This document shows positions 1-8,501 of a stretch of 56,734 nt of DNA, one piece after another. Numbering within the stretch: the first letter of the stretch is position 1; every line of letters starts with the position of its first letter. The position numbers and the translations under genes are program-made. Below the pieces are notes generated by a model. The model searched no databases. It was not told where the DNA came from and saw only the letters and a program-made list of their open reading frames with translations. Origin of the DNA: an uncultured Opitutia bacterium. GTDB lineage: Bacteria; Verrucomicrobiota; Verrucomicrobiia; Opitutales; Coraliomargaritaceae. The DNA lies in assembly GCA_937136395.1 (NCBI GenBank), contig CAKZOI010000048.1, positions 1 through 56,734 of the forward strand, in the 5' to 3' direction.

Positions 1-23
1 GCAGTGTAACGTTGCTTTTTCAT
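1..23 (-). CDS. Start of an unidentified gene (5' end only)
   Basis: An ATG read on the minus strand is preceded about 8 nt upstream by a purine-rich AGAGGAT that would serve as a ribosome-binding site. The visible codons give MKKQRYT before the window ends. It lies downstream of nadD-rsfS in the same direction, so it may be the next gene of that operon. Too little is visible to name a family. Confidence 0.4.
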
Positions 24-90
24 TCGTTGATCCTCTTTCTAAGAGAATCTCGTGTCCAGTTTTCTCAGGACACATCAAGGTTTCAATCAA

Positions 91-459
91 CTAGCTAAGA
101 GAAACTTCCTCAGCATCACGCCATAGGCGATCTAGTTGATACAACTCACGCATCTCCTCGGTCTGAAGATGCACCATAAAATCAAATGCATCGACCACCA
201 ACCAACCGCTACCGACTTCACGGTCTTCGCCAATGAGCTGCACGCCTGCCCCTTTTAAAGCTTGATCTAAAGTTCCCTTAAGCGCTTTCAAATGAGGATC
301 CGAAGTTCCAGTCGCTAAGATCAAATAATCGGTAATCGATGACTTTCCTGTTACATCCAAAATGCGAACTGATTCGCCTTTTTTGTCTTCTATTGCAGTC
401 ACCGCGATACGAATTTCGTCAAGGGTCGTGCGTTTAGGTATATTGTTAGAGTTCGGCAT
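91..459 (-). CDS. rsfS: Ribosomal silencing factor RsfS (Iojap/YbeB family)
   Basis: RsfS binds ribosomal protein uL14 on the large subunit and blocks subunit joining, lowering translation when nutrients are short. The product is about 122 residues, normal for the family. It shows the family blocks ITDYLILATGTSDPHLKAL in the middle and, near the end, FMVHLQTEEMRELYQLDRLW, which matches the usual 'VHv...R.fY.Le.lW' ending. I start at the ATG at 459. A TTG at 471 would add four residues and overlap the nadD stop by four bases, so translational coupling is possible. The nadD-rsfS order is very common in bacteria and supports both calls. Confidence 0.93.
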   Translation of the reverse strand: MPNSNNIPKRTTLDEIRIAVTAIEDKKGESVRILDVTGKSSITDYLILATGTSDPHLKALKGTLDQALKGAGVQLIGEDREVGSGWLVVDAFDFMVHLQTEEMRELYQLDRLWRDAEEVSLS

Positions 460-467
460 ATGTATAA

Positions 468-1076
468 TCAATCAAGATCGGTATAAAGACCTCTATCGGA
501 AATGAAAGCCTCAACTGACTCTGGAACTAAATCATAAAGCGATTGTTCCCCTAAGCAACGACTACGAATCTCACTCGAACTGGTTTCCATCAAAGGCGCA
601 TCGACCTCTAGGTAGGTCATCCCCTCGATCTCACACGGTTGAAGCGCCACTCCTGGCCTTCCAAAAACAAGAAAAGTGACCATGCCGACCAATTCATCAA
701 TACGATGCCATTGGTCTAATTGCTCAAACTGATCGGCACCAATCATAAAGAACAACTCGGCCTGTGGATAACGGCCAACAAAATGAGCGACGGTATCAAT
801 CGTATAACTGACTCCCCCTTCTTCGATTTCATACGTATCCACTTTAAATCGGCGCTCTCCGTGCGTAGCAATCTCAAGCATCTCCACCCTAGCATCATCG
901 CTAGCAAAACAGCGATGCTCCTTCAATGGCGACTGAGCTGCAGGAACAAAGACAATACGATCTAAGCCTACCTGCTTAAGTGCATAACGCGCGAACATCA
1001 AATGCCCATTGTGCACAGGGTCAAAAGATCCACCAAATAAGGATAATCGCTGTAAATCTAAATTTTGTGCCGCCAT
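468..1076 (-). CDS. nadD: Nicotinate-nucleotide adenylyltransferase NadD
   Basis: NadD transfers AMP from ATP to nicotinate mononucleotide, giving deamido-NAD in NAD synthesis; it is cytoplasmic. At 202 residues it has normal length. The nucleotidyltransferase signature LFGGSFDPVHNGHLMFARYA lies at residues 13-32 and contains the HxGH motif. Further on come FMIGADQFEQLDQWHRIDEL and, near the end, the SSSEIRSR block equivalent to the family ISSTxIR motif. The ATG at 1076 has an AGAGG ribosome-binding site about 8 nt upstream. It is the first gene of the nadD-rsfS pair. Confidence 0.95.
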   Translation of the reverse strand: MAAQNLDLQRLSLFGGSFDPVHNGHLMFARYALKQVGLDRIVFVPAAQSPLKEHRCFASDDARVEMLEIATHGERRFKVDTYEIEEGGVSYTIDTVAHFVGRYPQAELFFMIGADQFEQLDQWHRIDELVGMVTFLVFGRPGVALQPCEIEGMTYLEVDAPLMETSSSEIRSRCLGEQSLYDLVPESVEAFISDRGLYTDLD

Positions 1077-1152
1077 ACTCGCCTCTCTATTTAATTTGCT
1101 TTTACTCTATAGCTAGAGCTAAAAATGCTGATACTATATAGACATTCCAGAC

Positions 1153-1818
1153 ATGCAATCTAACAAGAATCAAAACACGCACCATTCTCTGGCAGAAACA
1201 CTAGAAAATGTATTGTTAGACCAAGACACAGCGGGGCCCTCTATCCGAGACCTCACCGAAGCTGTTGGCGATAGAGGGTTTGGCGTCTTGCTCATGTTAT
1301 TATCCTTGCCAAGCGCACTGCCAATACCTGCCCCTGGATATAGCATCCCTTTCGGTATCGCAATGGCCATAATAGCCGTTCAAATAATGATTGGACGCGA
1401 TACTGTTTGGCTACCTGAAAAGATTTTAAACTTCAAGATACACCCCAAACTCGCCTCCAAAATGGTCGGAACAGGAGCCTCTTTCCTACGGCGCATCGAA
1501 ACACTCATTAAGCCAAGAATACGCTGGATGCATTCCAAGGCAGGACATTCCCTACTAGCCTTGATCATCTTGACTATGGCTCTTTTTATGATGATCCCCA
1601 TCCCTGGGACCAATACCATGCCAGCAATGGCAATTTTCGTTATCGGAGTCAGCATGGCTGAGGAGGACGGCCTCATCGCGATCGGTGCCTTAATCTGCTC
1701 AATAGTTGCCGCGGTAATCTCTGGCAGTATAGTTTACCTGTTCTACAGCAGGGGCCCTGAAGCGGCGGAAGATATGAAAACTTGGATCAAGGGATTCATC
1801 GGCATGTCTTCGGATTAA
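1153..1818 (+). CDS. ExoD-family inner-membrane protein
   Basis: A 221-residue integral membrane protein of the ExoD family, named after a Rhizobium gene affecting exopolysaccharide synthesis; the biochemical role of the family is not established. The N-terminal half has the family blocks LLMLLSLPSALPIPAPGYS and PFGIAMAIIAVQIMIGRD. The C-terminal half repeats the pattern with ALFMMIPIPGTNTMPAMAIF followed by two hydrophobic segments. The duplicated 'P-I-P-G' loops are typical. It stands alone, divergent from nadD, and is followed by the kinase gene on the same strand after 66 bp. Confidence 0.82.
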   Translation: MQSNKNQNTHHSLAETLENVLLDQDTAGPSIRDLTEAVGDRGFGVLLMLLSLPSALPIPAPGYSIPFGIAMAIIAVQIMIGRDTVWLPEKILNFKIHPKLASKMVGTGASFLRRIETLIKPRIRWMHSKAGHSLLALIILTMALFMMIPIPGTNTMPAMAIFVIGVSMAEEDGLIAIGALICSIVAAVISGSIVYLFYSRGPEAAEDMKTWIKGFIGMSSD

Positions 1819-1884
1819 AGAATGCATAATCTTTTATGGATTAATACCTTGTGATTTATCCATAGACTTACAATTATTTTACTT

Positions 1885-3864
1885 GTGCCTAAGGTTACCC
1901 CTACTTCGCTCAACGACAGGCCCTATAAATTGCTACTACTGAGTTCCGACAAGTCAGAAGAAGCCACTCTCAATTGTAACCTAAGTAATACCCAAGGATT
2001 CAATTATTCCTTACTTAGCATTGAGGCACTCGATAAACTAAAGCAGTTTGAACTCCAGTCACTGTGCAACGCAGTGCTACTGGACTTACGCATCGACCAC
2101 CAAGTAGCGCTCGATTCGATACGCTATCTCGCTGAAAACAAGGGACCGATCGCTCTGATATGCCTGTGTCAAAACCATTCTCAGCTACATGAGTTTAAAG
2201 ACATCATGTATCTAATTGATGACTATATTCTAGCAGAATCACTAACCAATGGCGAGCTACCTACACGCATTACCCACGCCATACGCCGATGCCGAAAAGA
2301 GCACGAACTACTTACCGAACAAAATCTGCTTAAAGCCCTATTGGATAATATACCAGATGCCGTCTACTTCAAGGACACCAAAAGTCGATTTACAAAAGTG
2401 AATCGAGCAATGGCTGATTCATACGGACACTCAGAACCCGATCGAATCATCGGCAAGAGCGACTTCGACCTATTCACTAAGGAACATGCCCAACCAGCCT
2501 ATGACGATGAGCAAAAAATTATTAGCACAGGCGATCCTTTGATTGGAAAAATCGAGAAAGAGACCTTGGCGAATGGAGACGTTAAATGGGTAACCACAAC
2601 AAAGTTACCATTAAGAGATAAACATGGGACCATCATTGGCACCATGGGAATTTCACGTTCAATCACGGACTTAAAAGAAGCTCAGGAGGCACTTTCTAGA
2701 GAAACCGCTTTGCTCAAAACGATTCTCGATAATGCCCTCGCAGGCATATACGTCAAAGACCGCGATAGCCGATACATTGTCATCAATGAGCGTCATGCCA
2801 AAAACCTCGACGCGAAATGCGCTAAAGACTGTATCGGAAAAACACTCAAAGATTTTTACTCCCCAGAAGATGCGGAGCGCTCTATGGCCTTCGACGAGCA
2901 GATCATGAGCTCTGGAAAAGGTGTTGAAAACGTGATTGATGAAAGACCGACACGGGATGGGGACAGCCGTTGGCAACTTACCAGTAAAGTTCCTTTATTC
3001 GATGATAATGGAGACTGCGTTGGTATGGTCGGAATCACGCAAGACATTACGCAACAAAAGAAAAACGAACTACAGCTAAAATCGACGATCCAAACGCTTG
3101 AAGAAACAAAATTACAGCTAATCGAAGCCGAAAAACTGAAGACGGTCGGTCGCCTTGCTGCAGGTATCGCCCATGAAGTTAAAAACCCACTTTCAGTCGT
3201 CTTATTGGGCTCCGAATACTTGCTTAGTAAAGAACAAGATAACCCTGAAGTAAAAGAGCTACTTGACGATATGCGTCAAGCCGCCCTAAAGGCAAATGAT
3301 GTAGTCTTTGAACTACTCGACTACTCTTCTCCGCACGAGATGAGCCTAGTGCCTACAGATATCAACGACACTATTGAACATGCACTCACAATGATGCGCC
3401 ACAATTTACGTAAAGCGCACGTCACGCTAATCGATGAAAGAGGCAAAGATCTGCCCCCAGTCTTCATAGATGGGTCAAAGATTGATCAAGTCTTTATAAA
3501 CCTAATACTAAATGCCATCTCTGTAATGCCCGATGGAGGCGAACTGATTGTGCGCACATATACCAAGCGAATGCGAGAAGCTGGTTCCAATGTTTCAAGC
3601 GAGATGACCGAGCACTTTTGCATTGGCGATACCATTGTTGTTGTTGAAATAATCGATTCAGGCAACGGTATCGAAGGGAACCATCAAGACAAAGTATTTG
3701 ACCCCTTCTTTTCAACAAAGACTACAGGCGAAGGAACTGGGCTTGGACTCTCAGTCACTCGAAGTATAGTCGACATGCATCGAGGAATGATCACACTTAC
3801 TAATCGCAAAGACAAAACAGGCGCTTGCGCACAAATCCTTTTCCCCACAGCAGATAAAGCATAG
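1885..3864 (+). CDS. PAS-PAS sensor histidine kinase
   Basis: A cytoplasmic sensor kinase of 659 residues with no membrane segment. A divergent receiver-like N-terminal region (about 1-150) is followed by two PAS domains (about 150-270 and 275-395), each opening with a similar 'LLK.(I/L)LDN' helix and ending in an 'I...ITDLK/ITQQKK' PAC segment. A coiled linker leads to the HisKA domain with phospho-acceptor His in AGIAHEVKNPLS. The ATPase domain has the N box (FINLILNAISVMPDGG), G1 (DSGNGI), F box (FDPFFSTK) and G2 (GTGLGLSVT). The start codon is GTG. The response-regulator gene begins 1 nt after its stop, so the two form a two-component pair. The signal sensed is unknown. Confidence 0.9.
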   Translation: MPKVTPTSLNDRPYKLLLLSSDKSEEATLNCNLSNTQGFNYSLLSIEALDKLKQFELQSLCNAVLLDLRIDHQVALDSIRYLAENKGPIALICLCQNHSQLHEFKDIMYLIDDYILAESLTNGELPTRITHAIRRCRKEHELLTEQNLLKALLDNIPDAVYFKDTKSRFTKVNRAMADSYGHSEPDRIIGKSDFDLFTKEHAQPAYDDEQKIISTGDPLIGKIEKETLANGDVKWVTTTKLPLRDKHGTIIGTMGISRSITDLKEAQEALSRETALLKTILDNALAGIYVKDRDSRYIVINERHAKNLDAKCAKDCIGKTLKDFYSPEDAERSMAFDEQIMSSGKGVENVIDERPTRDGDSRWQLTSKVPLFDDNGDCVGMVGITQDITQQKKNELQLKSTIQTLEETKLQLIEAEKLKTVGRLAAGIAHEVKNPLSVVLLGSEYLLSKEQDNPEVKELLDDMRQAALKANDVVFELLDYSSPHEMSLVPTDINDTIEHALTMMRHNLRKAHVTLIDERGKDLPPVFIDGSKIDQVFINLILNAISVMPDGGELIVRTYTKRMREAGSNVSSEMTEHFCIGDTIVVVEIIDSGNGIEGNHQDKVFDPFFSTKTTGEGTGLGLSVTRSIVDMHRGMITLTNRKDKTGACAQILFPTADKA

Positions 3865-3865
3865 T

Positions 3866-4258
3866 ATGAACGAAAATCAAAAAACAGAACCGACACGTAT
3901 TCTTATCATCGACGACGAAGCACCCTTCACGCGGATGGTAAAACTAAATATGCAAAATGCAGGAAACTACGTAGTCGAAACACTCAATGAGAGCCCACAA
4001 GCACGAATTGTAGCCAAACAATTTAAGCCTGACATTATCCTTCTTGATGTGGTCATGCCTGAAGCCGATGGTGGTGATGTAGCGACTATGCTCCGAGAAA
4101 GTGCAGCAACTAAAGAGATACCTATTATTTTTGTTTCTGCGATGGTATCTCGCAACGAAGCACACAAAGGGCTGTATCAAAGTGGCGGAGAGTATTTCTT
4201 AGCGAAGCCTGTGAGCTCAGACGCTCTAATTGATGCCATTAATCAAGTTCTTCTTTAG
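3866..4258 (+). CDS. Single-domain response regulator
   Basis: A stand-alone receiver domain of 130 residues with no output domain. The acidic pair is in RILIIDDEAPF, the phospho-acceptor Asp in IILLDVVMPEADGG, the switch Ser/Thr in PIIFVSAM and the conserved Lys in FLAKPVSSDAL. It begins 1 nt after the PAS kinase and is almost certainly its partner. Such regulators signal by protein contact or as phosphorelay intermediates rather than by binding DNA. Confidence 0.92.
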   Translation: MNENQKTEPTRILIIDDEAPFTRMVKLNMQNAGNYVVETLNESPQARIVAKQFKPDIILLDVVMPEADGGDVATMLRESAATKEIPIIFVSAMVSRNEAHKGLYQSGGEYFLAKPVSSDALIDAINQVLL

Positions 4259-4375
4259 TTAGAGACCAAACGGCAATTCAGCGCTCGCAATTGGCCCAAT
4301 CAAACAATCTCACGCAAGGGGCTTGCGGTTTACCTGTGAATCGCTTTTTCCTATTGGCTGAATCCATATTTAGCC

Positions 4376-5773
4376 ATGGCCGAATCTGAAATACTCAGCA
4401 CCTATCAAAAAGCACTCGCCATAAATCTCGACGCTGGCAAATACGGCGTCTTCGCAGAGATTGGGGCAGGTCAAGAAACCGCAAACTGTTTTTTCCGCGC
4501 ATCTGGTAGTGCTGGGACCGTAGCTAAAACGATCTCCGCATACGACATGACCATGAGCGATGCGCTCTACGGGAAAGCGAATCGATATGTCTCTGAAGAT
4601 CGGTTGCAGTCCATGCTACGTTACGAGTATGACCTACTCGACCAGCGCCTCTCACCCAGCAGAGGAGAAGACACCACTTTCTTTTCGTTTTGTAATACGG
4701 TTCGCGCACGCGGCTACAAGGACAATGGCGAATGCCATGGCTGGCTCGGCGTTCGTTTTCAGTTAAAACCTAAAACCGAACCTTGTGAAATCGTATTGCA
4801 CCTGCGTCTGCTGGATGAAACGAATGCAGATCAAATGGAGGCTTTAGGTAAAGTCGGCGTGAATCTCATATACGCCGCCTTTTACTACAGAGACAGTTTA
4901 CAAAAGTTTGTAGAATCACTCGCAGAAACAATTGTCCATGGCCGGGTCGAAATCGACATGCTACGCTTTTCAGGAGAAGGCTTTCGCTATGTCGATAATC
5001 GACTCTGTGCACTACAACTGGTCCAAAGTGGACTTACAGACGCCGCGATGTTTAATAAAGACGGCAGAGTTGTCCAAGCCGCAGATGCCCTCTACAAGCG
5101 TCCGATCATGCTACTAAGAGGTAGTTTCAATCCCGTATTGAAATTGCACTTAGATATGATTGAGCAATCTCGAGCCGTTTACTCAAACGTGCTATCAGCT
5201 CAGCAAATGGAGCGATCGATGGAGTTGTGCGAAATAAGCACAAACAACCTTCTGCGCGATGGCTCTGTCGACCACGAAGACTTCATTAATCGAGCCGACG
5301 CCCTTCAGGCCCTAAATAAAACAGTGCTGATTACACGCAGTGCGGAATTTCACAGAATAGCGACTTATCTAAGTCGCTACACAGCTGAACCAATCGCAAT
5401 CATCCTAAGCATTGGCCTGCTCAACGAACTCTTCAAAGAGAAATGGGCCGCAAACCTTCAAGGCGGGATCCTAGAGTCGTTTGGCCGTCTATTCAAAAAC
5501 AACGTTCAACTTTTTGTGTATCCGTGGCATAATTCAAAAAGCAAAGAACTTGTCACCGCTGACAATTTTAAAGCTCCAAAAAACTGGCAACATTTCTACC
5601 AACACTTAATTGAGAATCAGCGCATACACGCAATTGGTGTGGGTAACCCGGCCCTACTTTCAATGACCAGTCGCAAAACCCTCCGGCTGATTGAGTCAGG
5701 AGCCGATGGATGGGAGAAATGGGTGCCGCAAGAAGCCCTCGAGATGGTGCACCGTCAACACAAGCACACATAG
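4376..5773 (+). CDS. Conserved large protein of unknown function
   Basis: I do not recognise this 465-residue protein with certainty. It appears soluble, without signal peptide or membrane helix. The N-terminal third (FAEIGAGQETANCFFRASGS, then AYDMTMSDALYGKANRYVSE) has the look of a well-conserved enzyme domain, and mid-protein there is a KRPIMLLRGSFNPVLKLHLD block. GSFNPV followed by a His recalls the (GGSFDPVHxGH) nucleotidyltransferase signature, but no HxGH is present, so I do not assign that activity. It follows the response regulator after 117 bp and converges on the aminotransferase gene, with only 8 bp between stops. It may be independent of both neighbours. Confidence 0.75.
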   Translation: MAESEILSTYQKALAINLDAGKYGVFAEIGAGQETANCFFRASGSAGTVAKTISAYDMTMSDALYGKANRYVSEDRLQSMLRYEYDLLDQRLSPSRGEDTTFFSFCNTVRARGYKDNGECHGWLGVRFQLKPKTEPCEIVLHLRLLDETNADQMEALGKVGVNLIYAAFYYRDSLQKFVESLAETIVHGRVEIDMLRFSGEGFRYVDNRLCALQLVQSGLTDAAMFNKDGRVVQAADALYKRPIMLLRGSFNPVLKLHLDMIEQSRAVYSNVLSAQQMERSMELCEISTNNLLRDGSVDHEDFINRADALQALNKTVLITRSAEFHRIATYLSRYTAEPIAIILSIGLLNELFKEKWAANLQGGILESFGRLFKNNVQLFVYPWHNSKSKELVTADNFKAPKNWQHFYQHLIENQRIHAIGVGNPALLSMTSRKTLRLIESGADGWEKWVPQEALEMVHRQHKHT

Positions 5774-5781
5774 TTTAAACT

Positions 5782-6900
5782 TCAGTTGATAGCGAAACAG
5801 GAACGAATGATGTCAATCACCTCGCCCCGCTCCTCATCGCTGAGGTTTGAACCACTCGGCAGGCAAATTCCTTGATCAAAAATTCGCTGAGAGCAATCGC
5901 CTCCATACACCTGACAATCTGCAAAAACCGGCTGTAGATGTAAAGGCTTCCAAACTGGACGAGCTTCAATACCAGCAGTGCTCAATGCGTTTAAAATCAT
6001 ATCTCGAGTGACACCGCTTTGGCTAGGGTCGATCGTAAAACAAGACAACCAGTAGTTATTCTGACAGCTTTCTGAAATCGGCATCATAGACACACCATCA
6101 AGGCTATTCAAAGCAACACTATACGCCTCATAATGCGTCTTCTTAACCTTGATTCGCCGAGGCAAATCCGACAATTGGCTAGACCCTAAGCCTGCTAACA
6201 CATTACTCATCCGATAGTTGTAGCCGACTGCTTTATGCTCGTAATGCTGAACGGGCTCACGCGCTTGAGTTGCTAAATAACGTGCTTGCTCAATCCAAGC
6301 TTCACTATTGGAAAGCAACATTCCTCCGCCCGAAGTCGTTATAATTTTATTACCGTTAAATGAAAAAAATGAGAGTGCCCCAAAAGACCCAGCTGGACAC
6401 CCCTTATAGCTAGCACCTAAAGCCTCGGCTGCATCTTCAATAATCGGCACATTATATCGTTCGCAGAGCTCGATAATTTTGTCCATCTCTGCACATTGCC
6501 CATATAAATGAACAACGATAACCGCCTTGATATTCGCTTCTTTTTGCAGGGCTTGTTCAAGTCGTGCTGGATCTATATTCCAAGACGCCTCTTCACTATC
6601 TACAAATACTGGATTTGCACCTAGATAACGAATCGGGTTTGCACTGGCAGCAAAAGTCAAAGTGGGGCAAATCACTGAATCACCCGCCCCCACACCCAAC
6701 AAAATTAATGCTAGGTGCAAAGCCGCTGTTCCCGAATTTAAAGCAACTGCATGATCAACACCAGCTATCGAAGCGACTTCGGACTCAAACATATTCAGAT
6801 GTGGACCTACAGGTGCCACCCAGTTAGAACTCAGCACGGCATCAACACTTGCATGATCAGCAGCACTGATATCCGGGGGTGAAAGATATATACGAGGCAT
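5782..6900 (-). CDS. DegT/DnrJ/EryC1/StrS-family PLP aminotransferase
   Basis: A 372-residue PLP-dependent enzyme of the family that aminates nucleotide-linked keto sugars for surface glycans. The N-terminus MPRIYLSPPDISAADHA is followed by the substrate/PLP region DHAVALNSGTAALHLALIL. IIEDAAEALGASYKG holds the PLP-contacting Asp, and SFNGNKIITTSGGGML holds the Schiff-base Lys. Length and motif order are complete. No sugar-nucleotide dehydratase, acyltransferase or glycosyltransferase lies beside it, so the sugar cannot be named. It is transcribed towards the gene at 4376-5773. Confidence 0.88.
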   Translation of the reverse strand: MPRIYLSPPDISAADHASVDAVLSSNWVAPVGPHLNMFESEVASIAGVDHAVALNSGTAALHLALILLGVGAGDSVICPTLTFAASANPIRYLGANPVFVDSEEASWNIDPARLEQALQKEANIKAVIVVHLYGQCAEMDKIIELCERYNVPIIEDAAEALGASYKGCPAGSFGALSFFSFNGNKIITTSGGGMLLSNSEAWIEQARYLATQAREPVQHYEHKAVGYNYRMSNVLAGLGSSQLSDLPRRIKVKKTHYEAYSVALNSLDGVSMMPISESCQNNYWLSCFTIDPSQSGVTRDMILNALSTAGIEARPVWKPLHLQPVFADCQVYGGDCSQRIFDQGICLPSGSNLSDEERGEVIDIIRSCFAIN

Positions 6901-7035
6901 GAATTTAATGATTAATACATATCCGCGTGAATTCGATACTATTCTGTGTTGTTCTCATAATCAGTAAGTTCGCACATTTATAAATTGGGAGGATTTACTA
7001 ATGACATTTTCACTGAATTGAATACTCTGTAATCC

Positions 7036-7389
7036 ATGATCAAAAATCTTAACGAAATCACTGCAGACATTGCCGAAAACGTGCGAGGCGGCACTGGAAT
7101 AGTTCACGCACACAAGCTCCTCGACATCTTTCCAGGCAGCGCAATCAAAAGTGTCGGGGTCGTTCGTCTCGAACCTGGTGCCAACATCGGAGATCACTCA
7201 CATCACGGAGACGAAGATTTTTACTTCTGCATATCGGGAACAGGTATTGTCGTAGATAATGGCATCGAGCACCCCTTCACACCCGGCACCTTGCAAATCA
7301 CTCGCGATGGTGAAACTCAAGCAATACGTAATACTGGCGAGACTGAACTAGTATTTCTAGGTGCCTTGGTAGCAACGTTCGATGAATAG
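7036..7389 (+). CDS. Small cupin-domain protein
   Basis: A 117-residue single-domain cupin. Motif 1 (GDHSHHGDEDFYFCISG) supplies the His and Glu metal ligands, and motif 2 follows around HPFTPGTLQITRDGETQAI. Such proteins bind a divalent metal and act as small isomerases, dioxygenases or sugar-binding proteins; the sequence does not show which. It is divergent from the aminotransferase gene (about 135 bp between starts). A functional link to sugar metabolism is possible but not shown. Confidence 0.8.
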   Translation: MIKNLNEITADIAENVRGGTGIVHAHKLLDIFPGSAIKSVGVVRLEPGANIGDHSHHGDEDFYFCISGTGIVVDNGIEHPFTPGTLQITRDGETQAIRNTGETELVFLGALVATFDE

Positions 7390-7489
7390 CCCAAGTTAGA
7401 GTCAAACCTTAGACTAAACCAATGGGCAGCACTACAGTTCTTAATTGACGGACGCCCAGTGCACATAGAACAGCCCCCTCCTATCAAAC

Positions 7490-7978
7490 CTATTGGCGAT
7501 CCGAATCCTCAGATTTAGGTGAATCTTTACCAAATAGTGTCCACAACTTATTTTTCATAGACGGCTCTTTCTCTTGCTCGCCTTCCGGCTCTTCTTCAGG
7601 AATTTTTGCAACAGTCGCAATAGAAGAATAATGTTTCCGTATCTTCTCTACGACCTTTCCATAAAGGAGAGGTTTGGTAAAAAATAATAGACCATGCGCC
7701 TCAATCTCATTGATATCGTCATCAGTTAAACAACCAGAAACAATCGCACTTTTTGCATTTGGATAGGTTTCCTTGATTTCAATTGCAAATTGGATGCCTA
7801 AGCCATCTGGCAGGCGATGATCCGTAATCACCATTTGAATATTCTTTTTTTCATCAGAAAGTATCTCACGGGCTTCGGCGATATCCACTGCTGGGTATAC
7901 AGTATGCCCAAGACGCTGTAGCTGAGACATCGCCATCTCTAACAATTCTTTTTCGTCTTCAATAAATAGTAAATTCAT
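7490..7978 (-). CDS. Response regulator with acidic C-terminal tail
   Basis: A 162-residue protein. Residues 1-120 form a receiver domain: acidic pair in LLFIEDEKELL, phospho-acceptor Asp in MVITDHRLPDGLG, switch residues in SAIVSG and conserved Lys in FFTKPLLYG. After this comes a charged Glu/Lys-rich tail (from about residue 125) with no recognisable output domain. There is no kinase gene next to it; the nearest is the broken hybrid kinase at 8502-10736 on the other side of a tRNA gene. It converges on the cupin gene. Confidence 0.87.
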   Translation of the reverse strand: MNLLFIEDEKELLEMAMSQLQRLGHTVYPAVDIAEAREILSDEKKNIQMVITDHRLPDGLGIQFAIEIKETYPNAKSAIVSGCLTDDDINEIEAHGLLFFTKPLLYGKVVEKIRKHYSSIATVAKIPEEEPEGEQEKEPSMKNKLWTLFGKDSPKSEDSDRQ

Positions 7979-8121
7979 CGCTAATAGCTAGGTAACGCAC
8001 TAGGTCACAATAAAAGTATATATGAGCCTTATGACAACATCGTAGGGTTAAATTGCCCTCTCTACTCCTTAGCGTCAAACCTTCGTCGGTAAAATAAAAT
8101 GCCATTTCTGAAAGAAATCAC

Positions 8122-8150
8122 TTTACAGGAGCGAACTTAGCGCATTTATT
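8122..8150 (+). promoter_or_regulatory. Putative promoter of the initiator tRNA gene
   Basis: TTTACA (8122-8127) and TTTATT (8145-8150) are separated by exactly 17 nt and match the sigma-70 -35 and -10 boxes at 5 of 6 and 4 of 6 positions. A GC-rich stretch (CCCGCC) follows the -10 box, as in stringently controlled stable-RNA promoters. The predicted start lies about 10 nt before the tRNA. This is inferred from sequence alone. Confidence 0.45.
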
Positions 8151-8166
8151 CCCGCCTTCCCTTTGA

Positions 8167-8243
<77 letters not shown>

Positions 8244-8245
8244 AT

Positions 8246-8275
8246 GAAGGCCCGATTCGCAAGAATGGGGCCTTC
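8246..8275 (+). terminator. Hairpin after tRNA-fMet, probable terminator
   Basis: GAAGGCCC (8246-8253) pairs perfectly with GGGCCTTC (8268-8275). Inside, after a G-G mismatch, ATTC-GCAA-GAAT forms a second short stem with a GCAA tetraloop. It starts 3 nt after the tRNA CCA end. The following sequence has only a weak T stretch, so it may work as a processing or stabilising hairpin as well as a terminator. Confidence 0.6.
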
Positions 8276-8285
8276 GCCATTTAGG

Positions 8286-8327
8286 GAGTCTACAGAGTCT
8301 ACACCAGGGTCTACAGGGTCTACACCA
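8286..8327. repeat. 21-bp tandem duplication built on GTCTACA
   Basis: Two adjacent 21-bp units (8286-8306 and 8307-8327) differ only in the bases before GTCTACA (GAGTCTACA versus GGGTCTACA). Each unit holds two GTCTACA cores, so four copies lie in 42 bp. The element sits between the tRNA terminator and the broken kinase gene. Confidence 0.85.
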
Positions 8328-8501
8328 AAGATTGGGGAGCGGGCATATATTTTATTATTTGGAGTGATGTTTATCCGCACTGAGCGATGAAAAGCCTGTT
8401 GCACGTAAAGCATCCAGAAATATATTTTTTCGTTTCTCTGATCTATTATAGTGTCTACTTTTCATGAATATCCCCAAACACTGGGCCCATAAAGCTTGCT
8501 C

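Noticed and set aside
720-965. Plus-strand open frame inside nadD
   Set aside because: It is an antisense shadow of nadD, which has full family motifs on the minus strand.
8286-8327. CRISPR array
   Set aside because: Units are directly adjacent, only 21 bp, with no spacers and no cas genes nearby.
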